Source: a virus
Virus record (IMG/VR): IMGVR_UViG_3300005095_000151
Coordinates: 1 to 24,812 of that record
Length of the DNA stretch: 24,812 nt
Direction: 5' to 3' (one strand)
The translations under genes and the position numbers were made by a program. The notes below the pieces were generated by a model. The model saw nothing but the letters and a program-made list of their open reading frames with translations, did not search any database and was not told where the DNA came from. Position 1 is the stretch's first letter. Each line of letters opens with the position of its first letter. Positions 6,972-14,008 of the stretch are shown piece after piece.

Positions 6972-7388
6972 ATGGCACTGATGGATTTTAGCTTAGGTGA
7001 TGTCGGCGGTGTCTTCACCTCTATAAGAGAGGCGATCACCGGCGAGAAGATCGCAGACCCGAACGAGCAGGCAAAGCTAATGCTGGCACTCGACGAGATC
7101 GAGGCGAAACTCAAGATGGCACAGATGGATGTGAACAGAACCGAAGCACAGCACAAGAGCATCTTTGTGGCAGGCTGGCGACCGTTCATTGGGTGGATCA
7201 GCGGTAGCGCATTGGCGTATAACTACATTGTGCAACCGCTGCTGTTCGTGCTTTTGAGTGCCAATGGCATCAGTGTTGAGATGCCTGTACTTGACATTGG
7301 TACGCTGATGATGCTGATGGGCGGCATGCTTGGGTTTGGTGCGTTTAGGACTTTCGAGAAAGTCAAAGGCGTGGAGCATGGATACTAA
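6972..7388 (+). CDS. Holin-like membrane protein, 3TM GTA-holin type
   Basis: The product is 138 residues from the ATG at 6972, chosen because AAGGAG (6960-6965) precedes it by 6 nt; a TTG at 6966 lies too close to that site. The N-terminal half is a charged helix (NEQAKLMLALDEIEAKLKMA) followed by AGWRPFIGWISGSALAYNYI, IVQPLLFVLL and a C-terminal MMLMGGMLGFGAFRTFEK. The WRPFIGW...A.NY signature and the order of a soluble helix then three membrane segments are typical of the GTA_holin_3TM family. These insert in the inner membrane and help release phage at lysis. It is the first gene of the rightward operon. Confidence 0.8.
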   Translation: MALMDFSLGDVGGVFTSIREAITGEKIADPNEQAKLMLALDEIEAKLKMAQMDVNRTEAQHKSIFVAGWRPFIGWISGSALAYNYIVQPLLFVLLSANGISVEMPVLDIGTLMMLMGGMLGFGAFRTFEKVKGVEHGY

Positions 7389-7410
7389 AGAGAGAGGAGA
7401 GAAGACGACA

Positions 7411-7743
7411 ATGCCACAGAACGATCCAAGCAACTACTCTCTGCTCACCTATGCGTGGGTACTCATCTTATCTGTATGGGGTGGGATAACACACTACATC
7501 AAAAAGGTCAAATCTGGCGCGCTGCAACGCTTTAGCATCAGCGAGCTTGTGGGTGACATATTCATCTCTGGATTTATTGGGGTAATGACATTCTACCTGT
7601 GTGAGTATGCCCACTTCGACAAGATGCTTACCGCTTTTCTTGTAGGCATCAGTTCGCACATGGGTACTAGAGGATTAATGATGCTTGAGGAGGTCGCCGC
7701 CAAGAGACTTGGTGTCGATGTGCCTAAGGATGGGGAGAAGTAA
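7411..7743 (+). CDS. Second holin-like protein, LydA/holin superfamily III type
   Basis: The product is 110 residues from the ATG at 7411 (P1 LydA has 109). An upstream ATG at 7378, inside the end of the preceding gene, would add 11 residues and has AAGG 8 nt before it, so the start is not settled. The sequence YAWVLILSVWGGITHYIKK forms the first membrane helix, then ISELVGDIFISGFIGVMTFY and FDKMLTAFLVGISSHMGTRG. The FS.(S).LVGD.F.S...G...F pattern and the GISSHMGTRG ending fit LydA-type holins. Two adjacent holin-like genes suggest a holin/antiholin pair. No endolysin gene is seen nearby. Confidence 0.75.
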   Translation: MPQNDPSNYSLLTYAWVLILSVWGGITHYIKKVKSGALQRFSISELVGDIFISGFIGVMTFYLCEYAHFDKMLTAFLVGISSHMGTRGLMMLEEVAAKRLGVDVPKDGEK

Positions 7744-7744
7744 G

Positions 7745-8257
7745 ATGGTAGATACACACGAAGAGATCTCGGCACTTAAACAGCAGATGGCGGCGCTGGT
7801 CGCGTTTGGTACGGTTGTCGAGAGCAAAGCGCATGAGGGTAGAGCGCTTGTTCGTGTAGCTGTCTATGAGAGAGTAACGGACTGGCTTCCTGTCGCCAGC
7901 CTCTCAAACAGTTTCTTTAAGCTGTGGGTACCGCCACTGGTAGGGATGCAGGTGACTGTCATTAGCCCAGGTGGTGATGCCGCCTATGGGGTGGTGATCC
8001 CTGCGATATTTAATGCGCAGTGCAAAGAGCCAAACGGGGCGAACGGGGCGAATGCCATTCTTGAAGCCGGTGGCAACAGGGTGGTGTTCAACCAAAACGA
8101 CATTGCCATCAGTGCCCCTTCAGGGGTAAGCATTACGACACCAACAGTAAACATCAGTGGCGACCTTGTCGTAGGTGGGAACATCTCCGATGGTCGTGGA
8201 GACCTAACAGGGCACACACACGACACCACCGATGGTGCAACAGCGAAGGCGCGATAA
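7745..8257 (+). CDS. V: Baseplate spike protein, P2 gpV/Mu gp45-like
   Basis: The product is 170 residues and would be the trimeric membrane-piercing spike at the centre of the baseplate. The N-terminal region holds an OB-like barrel (GTVVESKAHEGRALVRVAV, then WVPPLVGMQVTVISPGGDAA and GVVIPAIFN). The C-terminal half is a repetitive beta strand pattern (ISAPSGVSITTPTVNISGD, LVVGGNISDGRGDLTGHTHD) expected for a triple beta-helix needle. The tip motif GHTHD near residues 156-160 fits the HxH iron-binding site known in P2 and phi92 spikes. The ATG at 7745 follows GGAG (7733-7736) by 8 nt. The stop overlaps the next start as TAATG. Confidence 0.9.
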   Translation: MVDTHEEISALKQQMAALVAFGTVVESKAHEGRALVRVAVYERVTDWLPVASLSNSFFKLWVPPLVGMQVTVISPGGDAAYGVVIPAIFNAQCKEPNGANGANAILEAGGNRVVFNQNDIAISAPSGVSITTPTVNISGDLVVGGNISDGRGDLTGHTHDTTDGATAKAR

Positions 8258-8550
8258 TGGAAACCAAGAAGATCTCCATGCAGCAAGCGGTCATTCGGGT
8301 GCTTACCACACCGCTTGGCAGCCGTGTGATGCGACCAAGTTTTGGAAGCAGGCTCTATGAGCTTATAGACAGAACCTACGACAGCAGCTACCGCATGGAT
8401 GCAGTGGAGTGGAGTGTAGATGCAATAGAGAAGAACCTTCCTGATCTAACCATTAAAGAGGTAAGCAGCCAAGAGGGTGCCATCACGATGCGACTGTTTG
8501 ACAGGATCACACAGAGAGAAGAGGAGGTGCGTATTGCTTTTGCTGCGTGA
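8257..8550 (+). CDS. W: Baseplate wedge protein, P2 gpW / T4 gp25-like
   Basis: The product is 97 residues, the size of the gp25-like family. It carries the expected pattern: QQAVIRVLTTPLGSRVMRPS, FGSRLYELIDR and a closing beta hairpin (EGAITMRLFDRITQREEEVR). The PxGxRxMRPxFGSxL signature is the hallmark. The protein forms the wedge that starts sheath polymerisation. It starts at the TAATG junction with V, and its end overlaps the J start by 17 bp. Confidence 0.92.
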   Translation: METKKISMQQAVIRVLTTPLGSRVMRPSFGSRLYELIDRTYDSSYRMDAVEWSVDAIEKNLPDLTIKEVSSQEGAITMRLFDRITQREEEVRIAFAA

Positions 8551-9619
8551 TATTCCCGCACCTACTATTGTTGAGACACTCTCCTATGAGGAGATCGTAC
8601 AAAGAAAGAGCGATAGTGTCAAACGCATATTAGATGAACGCAACATAGCGTACACCCCAAGTGAAGCCGATGACCTCATGACACTCATTGAGATGGATGC
8701 GTACGAGGAGATGCTGCTACGATCAGAGATCAACATTCGCATCAAACAACTCTTTTTGGCATATGCGACAGAGAGCAACCTTGACCATATTGGCACTACG
8801 CGCTTTGGCGTGGCGCGGCTTGTGGGGAAAAAACCTGTTGCCACGGTGAGTTTTACGCTATCGATGCTACAGGAGAGTGATGTTGTCATTCCTTCTGGCA
8901 CCCTGCTTGGGGATGGCACAGAGACAGCGGTACTGCTTGAGAGTGTCATCATTAAAGCCGGTAATACAGAGGGAGAAGGAGAGATGGAGCTACAGCACAT
9001 CACCGCACAGAGCGAGACAAAGTGCGAAACCATTCTTACTCCGTTGCCATGGGTCGTAGAGGCTTCTCAGCTTACACCATTTGCCAACGGTGCAGACAGA
9101 GAGGATGATGAGCGATACAGAGAGAGATTGTGGCTAAGCAGAGAGCGACGCACCACAGCCGGAAGCGAGAAGATGTATCTCTACTACGCAAAGAGTGCCG
9201 ATGTGCGTGTTGAAGAGGTTGCAGTCATCAATGGGGGTGCTGGCATGGTTCGCGTTGTGGTGTTCCCAGGTGAAGCAGACATCATTGAGAGTGTAGAGGG
9301 GTATCTTAACAAAGATGAGATCAGACCACTAACCGACACACTACAGGTCGAAGCCGCCAAGATAAAGCCGATAACCATAGAGGCAACACTCATTGCAAGG
9401 TCGGTCGATGTGGTCGATACTGCCAAAGTAGAGGCACGGTTTGCCCCATACATCAACACATTTGGTGCGAAACTCACCATTGCGAAGATCTACGATCTGC
9501 TTGGTGATGAGAATATTGTAGATGTAGAACTTGTCACACCGGTTGCCTCCATGGAATGTGGTGATGATGAAGTGATGCAGATCGTATTCATACTGCATGT
9601 AAGGGGTGAAGATGTGTAG
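8534..9619 (+). CDS. J: Baseplate wedge protein J (P2 gpJ/Mu gp47-like)
   Basis: The product is 361 residues if translation starts at the TTG at 8534, with GAGGAGG (8521-8527) 6 nt upstream. A longer open frame back to 8477 has no ribosome site and would overlap W heavily. Family segments include LLRDIPAPTIVETLSYEEI, the ESNLDHIGTTRFGVAR signature after LFLAYAT, ESDVVIPSGTLL, then DREDDERYRERLWLSRER and TAGSEKMYLYYAKSADVRVE. The C-terminus has the PITIEATL and KLTIAKIYDLL pattern of baseplate J. The protein builds the wedge between hub and fibres. It sits between W and I as in P2. Confidence 0.9.
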   Translation: MLLLRDIPAPTIVETLSYEEIVQRKSDSVKRILDERNIAYTPSEADDLMTLIEMDAYEEMLLRSEINIRIKQLFLAYATESNLDHIGTTRFGVARLVGKKPVATVSFTLSMLQESDVVIPSGTLLGDGTETAVLLESVIIKAGNTEGEGEMELQHITAQSETKCETILTPLPWVVEASQLTPFANGADREDDERYRERLWLSRERRTTAGSEKMYLYYAKSADVRVEEVAVINGGAGMVRVVVFPGEADIIESVEGYLNKDEIRPLTDTLQVEAAKIKPITIEATLIARSVDVVDTAKVEARFAPYINTFGAKLTIAKIYDLLGDENIVDVELVTPVASMECGDDEVMQIVFILHVRGEDV

Positions 9620-10199
9620 CTTACCACACTATACGCCCCTTATACTCAAAGCGTACTTTGAAGTGGCAAGCAGCGATAGAAGATCGCTGCTTGATGCACG
9701 CTTTTTTAGTGATGACCCCAAAGTGTGTCATGAGGCGTTCTTGCCACTATTTGCTGTTGAAGCCGGCATTGACATCGATGGTGAGGATGCGAAGACAGCT
9801 CGCTCACTCATTGCCGATGCTTACGAAGCGAATCTAAGAGCGGGGACAGCCTATGCGATAAAGCGAGCGCTGTCAACACTTGTAGATGTCGATGTGCAAG
9901 AGAAGGAGGGTTACAGGTTTGACCTTTTCTTTTCGACAGAAGACAGAGAGATCACAGCAGAACTACTCAATAAGGCCACACACATATCGATGCGAAACAA
10001 AAATGTACGAAGCGTTCTTGACGGTATCACGCTTGGGTATGTTGTCGCATGCAATATTCAACAAAAAGCTGGCTGCGCAGGGGAGAGTTGTGGCGTGGCA
10101 GTGCCTATAGATGGGTATGATACACACATTTTGTTTGCGCAGCATGTGTATGCAGGCTGTGTAGGTGAAGCGATATTTTTAGCAGAAATGGAGGTATAA
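9612..10199 (+). CDS. I: Tail protein I (P2 gpI-like)
   Basis: The product is 195 residues from the ATG at 9612, within the end of J. Helical segments FFSDDPKVCHEAFLPLFAVE, ARSLIADAYEANLRAGTAYA and IKRALSTLVDVDVQEKEGYR fit the P2 gpI pattern, which includes a (C/L)P..(L)P.LA....... region and a G(T)..A(I)...L opening. The C-terminal part, with several cysteines (GCAGESCGV, YAGCVGEA), differs from P2. The protein joins the baseplate to the tail fibre. Order V-W-J-I-fibre supports the call. A short GGGG ribosome site lies before the start. Confidence 0.82.
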   Translation: MCSLPHYTPLILKAYFEVASSDRRSLLDARFFSDDPKVCHEAFLPLFAVEAGIDIDGEDAKTARSLIADAYEANLRAGTAYAIKRALSTLVDVDVQEKEGYRFDLFFSTEDREITAELLNKATHISMRNKNVRSVLDGITLGYVVACNIQQKAGCAGESCGVAVPIDGYDTHILFAQHVYAGCVGEAIFLAEMEV

Positions 10200-10202
10200 A
10201 AA

Positions 10203-10721
10203 ATGGCAGTTGGAAGCAGCATCATTACAGCAGATGGCATAAACGCACTGGCAAACGCAAGCGCAACTGGGACAAGTGTAAAACCAAAGTATTTTAAGTT
10301 CAGCGAGCAGGAGCTTGTGCTTGATCCAAATCTAAGTGCAGACGATATAGTTGGATGGCGCACACAAGAGATAAGTCTATACCAAAAAGTAGATGACAGG
10401 AGTGTCGAGTTTGTGTGTGATGTACAGCCAGATGAGGCAACCGCCTATACGCGACTATGTGGTCTGTTCCTAGATGATGGCACCCTTTTCATGGTGGCAA
10501 AACCACCATTCCCATTCCCACCACAGTTAAGACAGACATTCAAAATACAGATGATCTATGATGGGATAGATGAGATATTGAACTTCCAGTATCTGCCATT
10601 TAGCGAAACAGAACAGAGCTTGGCACTGCTAAACACGCAAGCGACGCTAGGAGAGCAGATACTCAGAAATGCCCTCGATATCGGCCTTATGAAAAACACA
10701 AATCACAACACAGGAGAATAG
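10203..10721 (+). CDS. Tail-collar fibre N-terminal-type protein (P2 gpH N-terminus-like)
   Basis: The product is 172 residues and resembles only the N-terminal collar domain of P2-type tail fibres (Phage tail-collar fibre family): ITADGINALANASATGTSVK, KYFKFSEQELVLDPNLSADD, then TQEISLYQKVDDRSVEFVCD and LCGLFLDDGTLFMVAKPPFP. It ends with a helical tail containing FSETEQSLALLN. In P2 this domain begins a long fibre. Here it is a separate short gene placed directly before the DGR target. It may therefore be the baseplate adaptor to which the variable tip protein attaches, which is inference. GGAGG precedes the ATG. Confidence 0.75.
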   Translation: MAVGSSIITADGINALANASATGTSVKPKYFKFSEQELVLDPNLSADDIVGWRTQEISLYQKVDDRSVEFVCDVQPDEATAYTRLCGLFLDDGTLFMVAKPPFPFPPQLRQTFKIQMIYDGIDEILNFQYLPFSETEQSLALLNTQATLGEQILRNALDIGLMKNTNHNTGE

Positions 10722-10722
10722 C

Positions 10723-11967
10723 ATGGATCTTAACGGAATCAATGAAAATGTAAATAGACTTGTTCAAAACATTGCTGAGCAGAATAGAAAGGCACAAGAG
10801 ATATTCTTTGACCCAACACCAAAGAGTGTCGAACTGCAGCAGCTCGATGAAAATGGTATATTGCAGACAATTATGCTGCCAAACAGAGCAAAGATCCTCT
10901 CTGATGTATCACTCACAACATTTGACAAGCAAGATAACACATCACCGGCATTCAAAAAACTTACACCCTACAGCATTGCCATTAAAGCTGGACTTCGCGT
11001 CAAAGTAGAAGGGGAGACCGTCACACTTGTAAGTGACTATACGCTTGACATCAACACACACCTCGACACCGGTACAAAAGTGCCTGGTACTGACTATTTT
11101 ATTTATGTCAATACAGATGGCACTTTTTACTTGAGTGCGAACAGGAATCTTACATCTGGAAGAGTGATAGGCGGTTTTCACTACAGCTTAACACCTGAAG
11201 ATGAAGCAGCCACAGGAAATAAGACAGAAGGAGACATGGAGGCGATCAGAGGCATCAATATGTACTCTATGTGGGATCTGAAATTCAGGCCAACATGTGA
11301 TCCACGCGGGATGGTATATATCCTTGGAAAATGGTACGACATCTATCTGCATGACAGCAACTATGGCCTAAGAAAATACTCTGCACCAACATCGCACACA
11401 GGTGCCAAGATAGCAGGTGGCGCTACAACGAACAGCAGACAGATCCCAAAAATACCACTTGAATTCGGAGGTGATGGAGCTATTGATTATGGATCGTATA
11501 CTTGGTTCCAGGCGTGCGAAGTTGCAGGTGCAGCTGGCAAACACCTACTCTCCTATGAGGAGTTCCAAAAAATTGCGTATGGTGTCACTGAGGGCATCGG
11601 TGCTGTAGCACAAAATGCGGCATACGACACAGATGACAACGAGGGCAGAGTTACACATTACCCAGAGTTCTTGTCGAAGTGGGGCATAGAGCAGGCAACC
11701 GGCAATGAGTGGATATGGGGAAGAGAGGTCTCTGGGAATAGAGATGAAGGATCCACATCATGGGATTGGAGAGACAAAACAGGTGGAAGAGGGATGATAT
11801 ATGCACTACACGATAATCATATTACTGCACCGATTTTTGGTGCGCACAGAGATTATAGCGATGACGGGAAGGCTGGTTCCCGCTGTTCGACTTGGCACGA
11901 CTATGTTTGGGATTCGGATTGGAGCATCGGGTCTCGCGCCGCGTGTGACCACCTGAATCTTGCGTAA
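10723..11967 (+). CDS. DGR target: tail-fibre tip protein with C-terminal C-type-lectin (FGE/Mtd-like) variable domain
   Basis: The product is 414 residues. The N-terminal ~40 residues are helical and likely attach to the tail. A middle beta-rich part follows (LRVKVEGETVTLVSDYTLDI; FYLSANRNLTSGRVIGGFHY). From about residue 190 it has the pattern of DGR-diversified C-type-lectin folds: INMYSMWDLKFRPTCDPRGM, TWFQACEVAGAAGKHLLSYE, EFQKIAYG, QATGNEWIWGREVSG and a final GSRCSTWHDYVWDSDW then IGSRAACD. The last ~30 residues correspond to the template repeat, and residues 390, 392, 393, 397, 399 and 401 are the altered positions. The protein would bind the host receptor. AGGAG precedes the ATG at 10723. 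The C-terminal domain call is strong and the tail-tip role is inferred from position after the collar gene. Confidence 0.9.
   Translation: MDLNGINENVNRLVQNIAEQNRKAQEIFFDPTPKSVELQQLDENGILQTIMLPNRAKILSDVSLTTFDKQDNTSPAFKKLTPYSIAIKAGLRVKVEGETVTLVSDYTLDINTHLDTGTKVPGTDYFIYVNTDGTFYLSANRNLTSGRVIGGFHYSLTPEDEAATGNKTEGDMEAIRGINMYSMWDLKFRPTCDPRGMVYILGKWYDIYLHDSNYGLRKYSAPTSHTGAKIAGGATTNSRQIPKIPLEFGGDGAIDYGSYTWFQACEVAGAAGKHLLSYEEFQKIAYGVTEGIGAVAQNAAYDTDDNEGRVTHYPEFLSKWGIEQATGNEWIWGREVSGNRDEGSTSWDWRDKTGGRGMIYALHDNHITAPIFGAHRDYSDDGKAGSRCSTWHDYVWDSDWSIGSRAACDHLNLA
11874..11948 (+). repeat. DGR variable repeat (VR)
   Basis: This is a 75-bp copy of the template repeat at 12352-12426, offset 478 bp. It is identical at 69 positions. 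The six differences are at 11891 and 11896 (template A, here C) and 11899, 11911, 11917 and 11924 (template A, here G). No template C, G or T differs. The last ~24 bp from CATCGGGTCTCG onward are identical and GC-rich, as expected for the IMH region that primes homing. Only six codons and the stop follow the VR. Confidence 0.96.
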
Positions 11968-11977
11968 CGAACGAAAG
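11959..11977 (+). other. Candidate hairpin just downstream of VR
   Basis: CTTGCGT (11959-11965) can pair with ACGAAAG (11971-11977) around a five-base loop, with one internal G-A mismatch. It starts 11 bp after the VR end. In Bordetella phage BPP-1 a short hairpin a few bases after VR promotes homing. This one is at a similar place but weaker, so I rate it as possible only. It spans the stop codon of the target gene. Confidence 0.3.
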
Positions 11978-11992
11978 TGAGTGGAGGAATCG

Positions 11993-12334
11993 ATGAACAA
12001 CCTTATCATCATTGAGAAATATGAAGATTTTATCAATTACATATATCCTGTATTGCAAAACATTCAACGCAGGCATGGAGTCATAAAAGAGAAAATCATA
12101 CAGACAATATTTTCTCAAGTTGAACTCTTTTATAAAGCGATAAAGTCAAACCACATAAGCAAGCTATATGAGGCAGATGGAAACTTGGCAACGATAAGGT
12201 TTTACTTAAGATTTCTCTCCGACAAGAACAGAAAACTCATATCACAGAAACAGCACCAGGTTGCAAGTATTAAACTTGCAGAAGTTGGAAAAATACTTCA
12301 TAGCTGGATAACAAAACAGACAAAGGGTAGATAA
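11993..12334 (+). CDS. avd: Avd, DGR accessory variability determinant
   Basis: The product is 113 residues from the ATG at 11993, which follows GGAGGA (11983-11988) by 4 nt; an in-frame GTG at 11981 overlaps that ribosome site and is unlikely. The sequence is all-helical and basic: EKYEDFINYIYPVLQNIQRR, IKEKIIQTIFSQVELFYKAI, ADGNLATIRFYLRFLSDKNR and IKLAEVGKILHSWITK. The four-helix pattern, the LRFLSD segment and the GKILHSW ending fit the Avd family, a pentameric barrel that binds the reverse transcriptase and the template RNA. It lies between target and template repeat, as in BPP-1 (Avd 128 residues). The coding is distinctly AT-rich. Confidence 0.9.
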   Translation: MNNLIIIEKYEDFINYIYPVLQNIQRRHGVIKEKIIQTIFSQVELFYKAIKSNHISKLYEADGNLATIRFYLRFLSDKNRKLISQKQHQVASIKLAEVGKILHSWITKQTKGR

Positions 12335-12595
12335 TTGAAATGCGTAGTCTATGGTTCCCGCTGTTCGAATTGGAACAACTATGTTTGGAATTCGAATTGG
12401 AACATCGGGTCTCGCGCCGCGTGTGAGGACAATCACTTTGGATATATGCACTCACTGCAAGTCACGGCTGCAGTGGTGCGACCAGATAATGTGGTCAGAT
12501 TATCTATCCTGCTTAGGCGAATACATAGCTTGGTTTGTAAAATTGTGAGTAGTGGAATATCGAAAGCAAAAGACAACATACTAAAGGATCCTAGT
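12335..12595 (+). ncRNA. DGR template RNA: template repeat plus structured spacer
   Basis: The interval from the avd stop to the proposed reverse transcriptase start holds the template repeat and a 169-base spacer (12427-12595). In BPP-1 the equivalent TR-spacer RNA is bound by RT and Avd, and the spacer is needed for priming. The spacer here has a perfect 7-bp stem, CACTGCA (12453-12459) with TGCAGTG (12469-12475). After it come two overlapping, mutually exclusive stems: GACCA (12480-12484) with TGGTC (12492-12496), or AGATAAT (12484-12490) with ATTATCT (12499-12505). The stems are seen directly. The transcript ends and function are inferred. Confidence 0.7.
12352..12426 (+). repeat. DGR template repeat (TR)
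   Basis: This is the invariant 75-bp donor copy. Read in the target's frame it has six AAY codons (starting at 12368, 12374, 12377, 12389, 12395 and 12401) that place Asn between fixed Trp, Tyr, Ser and Gly residues. These codons contain 12 of its 15 adenines. AAY codons cannot be turned into stops by changing the two adenines, a known design feature of DGR templates. All six differ from VR by one base each. Confidence 0.96.
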
Positions 12596-13594
12596 TTGGG
12601 AAAAAAATATAAAAACCTATTCAACAGAACTACTGACATCAACAACCTAAGAGATGCATACTGCAAAACTGTACGAGGTGGGAACAGATACACATATGGA
12701 CACCTTCACTTTAAGGAGAATATAGAGGCAAATATTATGCTACTTAAAAATCGTGTCGAATCCGGGTCGTATAGTCCTGGAGACTATAGAGAGTTTAAGG
12801 TATACGAACCAAAAGAGAGAATCATTAAAGCGTTGCCTTTTAGGGACAGAGTTCTTCAGCATGCAATATACAACATTATTGAACCAATTTTTGAGCCAAT
12901 ATTCTACAGCTGTTCGTATGCATGCAGAAAAAACAAAGGAACGCACAAAGGCGTAAAAGATGTACAGGCGACAATGAGACGACTGCACGACTCAGGGACA
13001 GTCTATTACTTAAAAATGGACTTTAGTAAATACTTTCATTCTATAGACACAACAGTGCTTTTTATGGAGATCAAAAAAAAGATAACAGACAATAGAGTTG
13101 TTGCACTCATGAAGATGTTCACAAACGAGCACAAAGGAATTCCGATCGGGAATCTTTTATCTCAGTTATATGCAAATATATATGGTCACATATTTGATAG
13201 GTTTGTAAAGACAAAACTTAAAGCAAAACACTACTTTAGGTACATGGATGACACAGTCATACTATCAAACAACAGAGATGAGCTTAAGAGATGGCAACAG
13301 ATCATCCATAGATTCATTGGAATATATATGAAACTTAAATTTAGCAAGTGGCACATCAGCAGCCTGTCGAAACCGCTAAACTTTCTTGGCTACAGAATAA
13401 CAGAAAGGTATAAACTTATACGCAAAGACAGTGTTATAAGGGCAAAAAGAAAAATAAAAACATATACAAGATCAAAAGATGAAAATAGACTAAAAATGTT
13501 CCTTGCAAGCTGGCTTGGGCATGTCAAATATGCAAACAGTTATAACCTTATCCATTTCATTCAAAAGGAGATCAAACATGGAAACAGTCAATAA
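12596..13594 (+). CDS. DGR reverse transcriptase (Brt-like)
   Basis: The product is 332 residues starting at the TTG at 12596, which has AAGGA (12584-12588) 7 nt upstream. The protein then begins MGKKYKNLF, like the start of BPP-1 Brt, which is 328 residues. The open frame extends back through the template repeat to 12335, but that part is not RT-like. Motifs in order are YREFKVYEPKERIIKALPFR, VLQHAIYNII, SYACRKNKGTHKGV, KMDFSKYFHSID (catalytic Asp about 142), GIPIGNLLSQ (about 181-190; the DGR-type IGxxxSQ in place of QGxxxSP) and YMDD (216-219). The thumb has LNFLGYRIT and FLASWLGHVKYAN. All catalytic residues are present, so it looks active. It copies TR RNA with errors at adenines. Confidence 0.95.
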   Translation: MGKKYKNLFNRTTDINNLRDAYCKTVRGGNRYTYGHLHFKENIEANIMLLKNRVESGSYSPGDYREFKVYEPKERIIKALPFRDRVLQHAIYNIIEPIFEPIFYSCSYACRKNKGTHKGVKDVQATMRRLHDSGTVYYLKMDFSKYFHSIDTTVLFMEIKKKITDNRVVALMKMFTNEHKGIPIGNLLSQLYANIYGHIFDRFVKTKLKAKHYFRYMDDTVILSNNRDELKRWQQIIHRFIGIYMKLKFSKWHISSLSKPLNFLGYRITERYKLIRKDSVIRAKRKIKTYTRSKDENRLKMFLASWLGHVKYANSYNLIHFIQKEIKHGNSQ

Positions 13595-14003
13595 AATCCC
13601 TCTTGTTGCCGTCATACAGCAGGAGACGAAAAAAGAGATAGCAATGAGGGATGGCATATACATCTATCTCGATACACAGGCAGCTGTTGACGACAGCATT
13701 GTTGATGCAGCGATCACAAAGCAGGAGGCGCACTATTTTGAGGCACAAAAAGAACACATGACAAAAACGATACAGGCACATCTAGACAATCAGGCACGCG
13801 CACTTCGATACGACAACATGATGAGCGCAAGAAGCTATGCGGGATATGACAATCCATTTATGGAAGAGGCGCAAAAGCTTGCAAGTTGGTGTAGTGCATG
13901 CTGGATCAAGGCCGCGGAGATAGAGAACGATGTTATCTCTGGTGCAGCAGTGCTGCCCACAGAAGAAGAGCTTATTGCATCACTACCGAAGTATGAAGGG
14001 TAG
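13578..14003 (+). CDS. Probable tail-fibre accessory/assembly protein
   Basis: The product is 141 residues from the ATG at 13578, with AAAGGAG (13564-13570) 7 nt upstream and a 17-bp overlap with the RT gene. The N-terminal half is unremarkable. The C-terminal half has RYDNMMSARSYAGYDNPFME, EAQKLASWCSACWIKAAEIE and LPTEEELIASLPKYE. I recognise this arrangement (a Y....SYA....P.F..EA..L..W...C(V)W ... PT.EEL...LP segment) from proteins encoded next to tail fibres in many contractile-tailed phages, some annotated as fibre assembly. I cannot confirm the function. Its place directly after the DGR suggests it serves the variable fibre. Confidence 0.5.
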   Translation: METVNKIPLVAVIQQETKKEIAMRDGIYIYLDTQAAVDDSIVDAAITKQEAHYFEAQKEHMTKTIQAHLDNQARALRYDNMMSARSYAGYDNPFMEEAQKLASWCSACWIKAAEIENDVISGAAVLPTEEELIASLPKYEG

Positions 14004-14008
14004 AAGCA

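Noticed and set aside
8477-8533. Upstream extension of baseplate J
   Set aside because: It overlaps W in another frame, is Cys/Arg-rich and unlike J, and lacks a ribosome site.
11865-11882. CGGGAA/TTCCCG hairpin across the 5' edge of VR
   Set aside because: A perfect 6-bp stem with a 6-base loop, but it uses target-gene coding sequence outside TR and has no known parallel at this side of VR. I keep it only as a note.
12335-12595. In-frame extension of the RT reading frame through the template repeat
   Set aside because: It begins at a TTG without a ribosome site just after the avd stop and the encoded residues are the TR translation, not RT-like. A good ribosome site and a Brt-like N-terminus exist at 12596.
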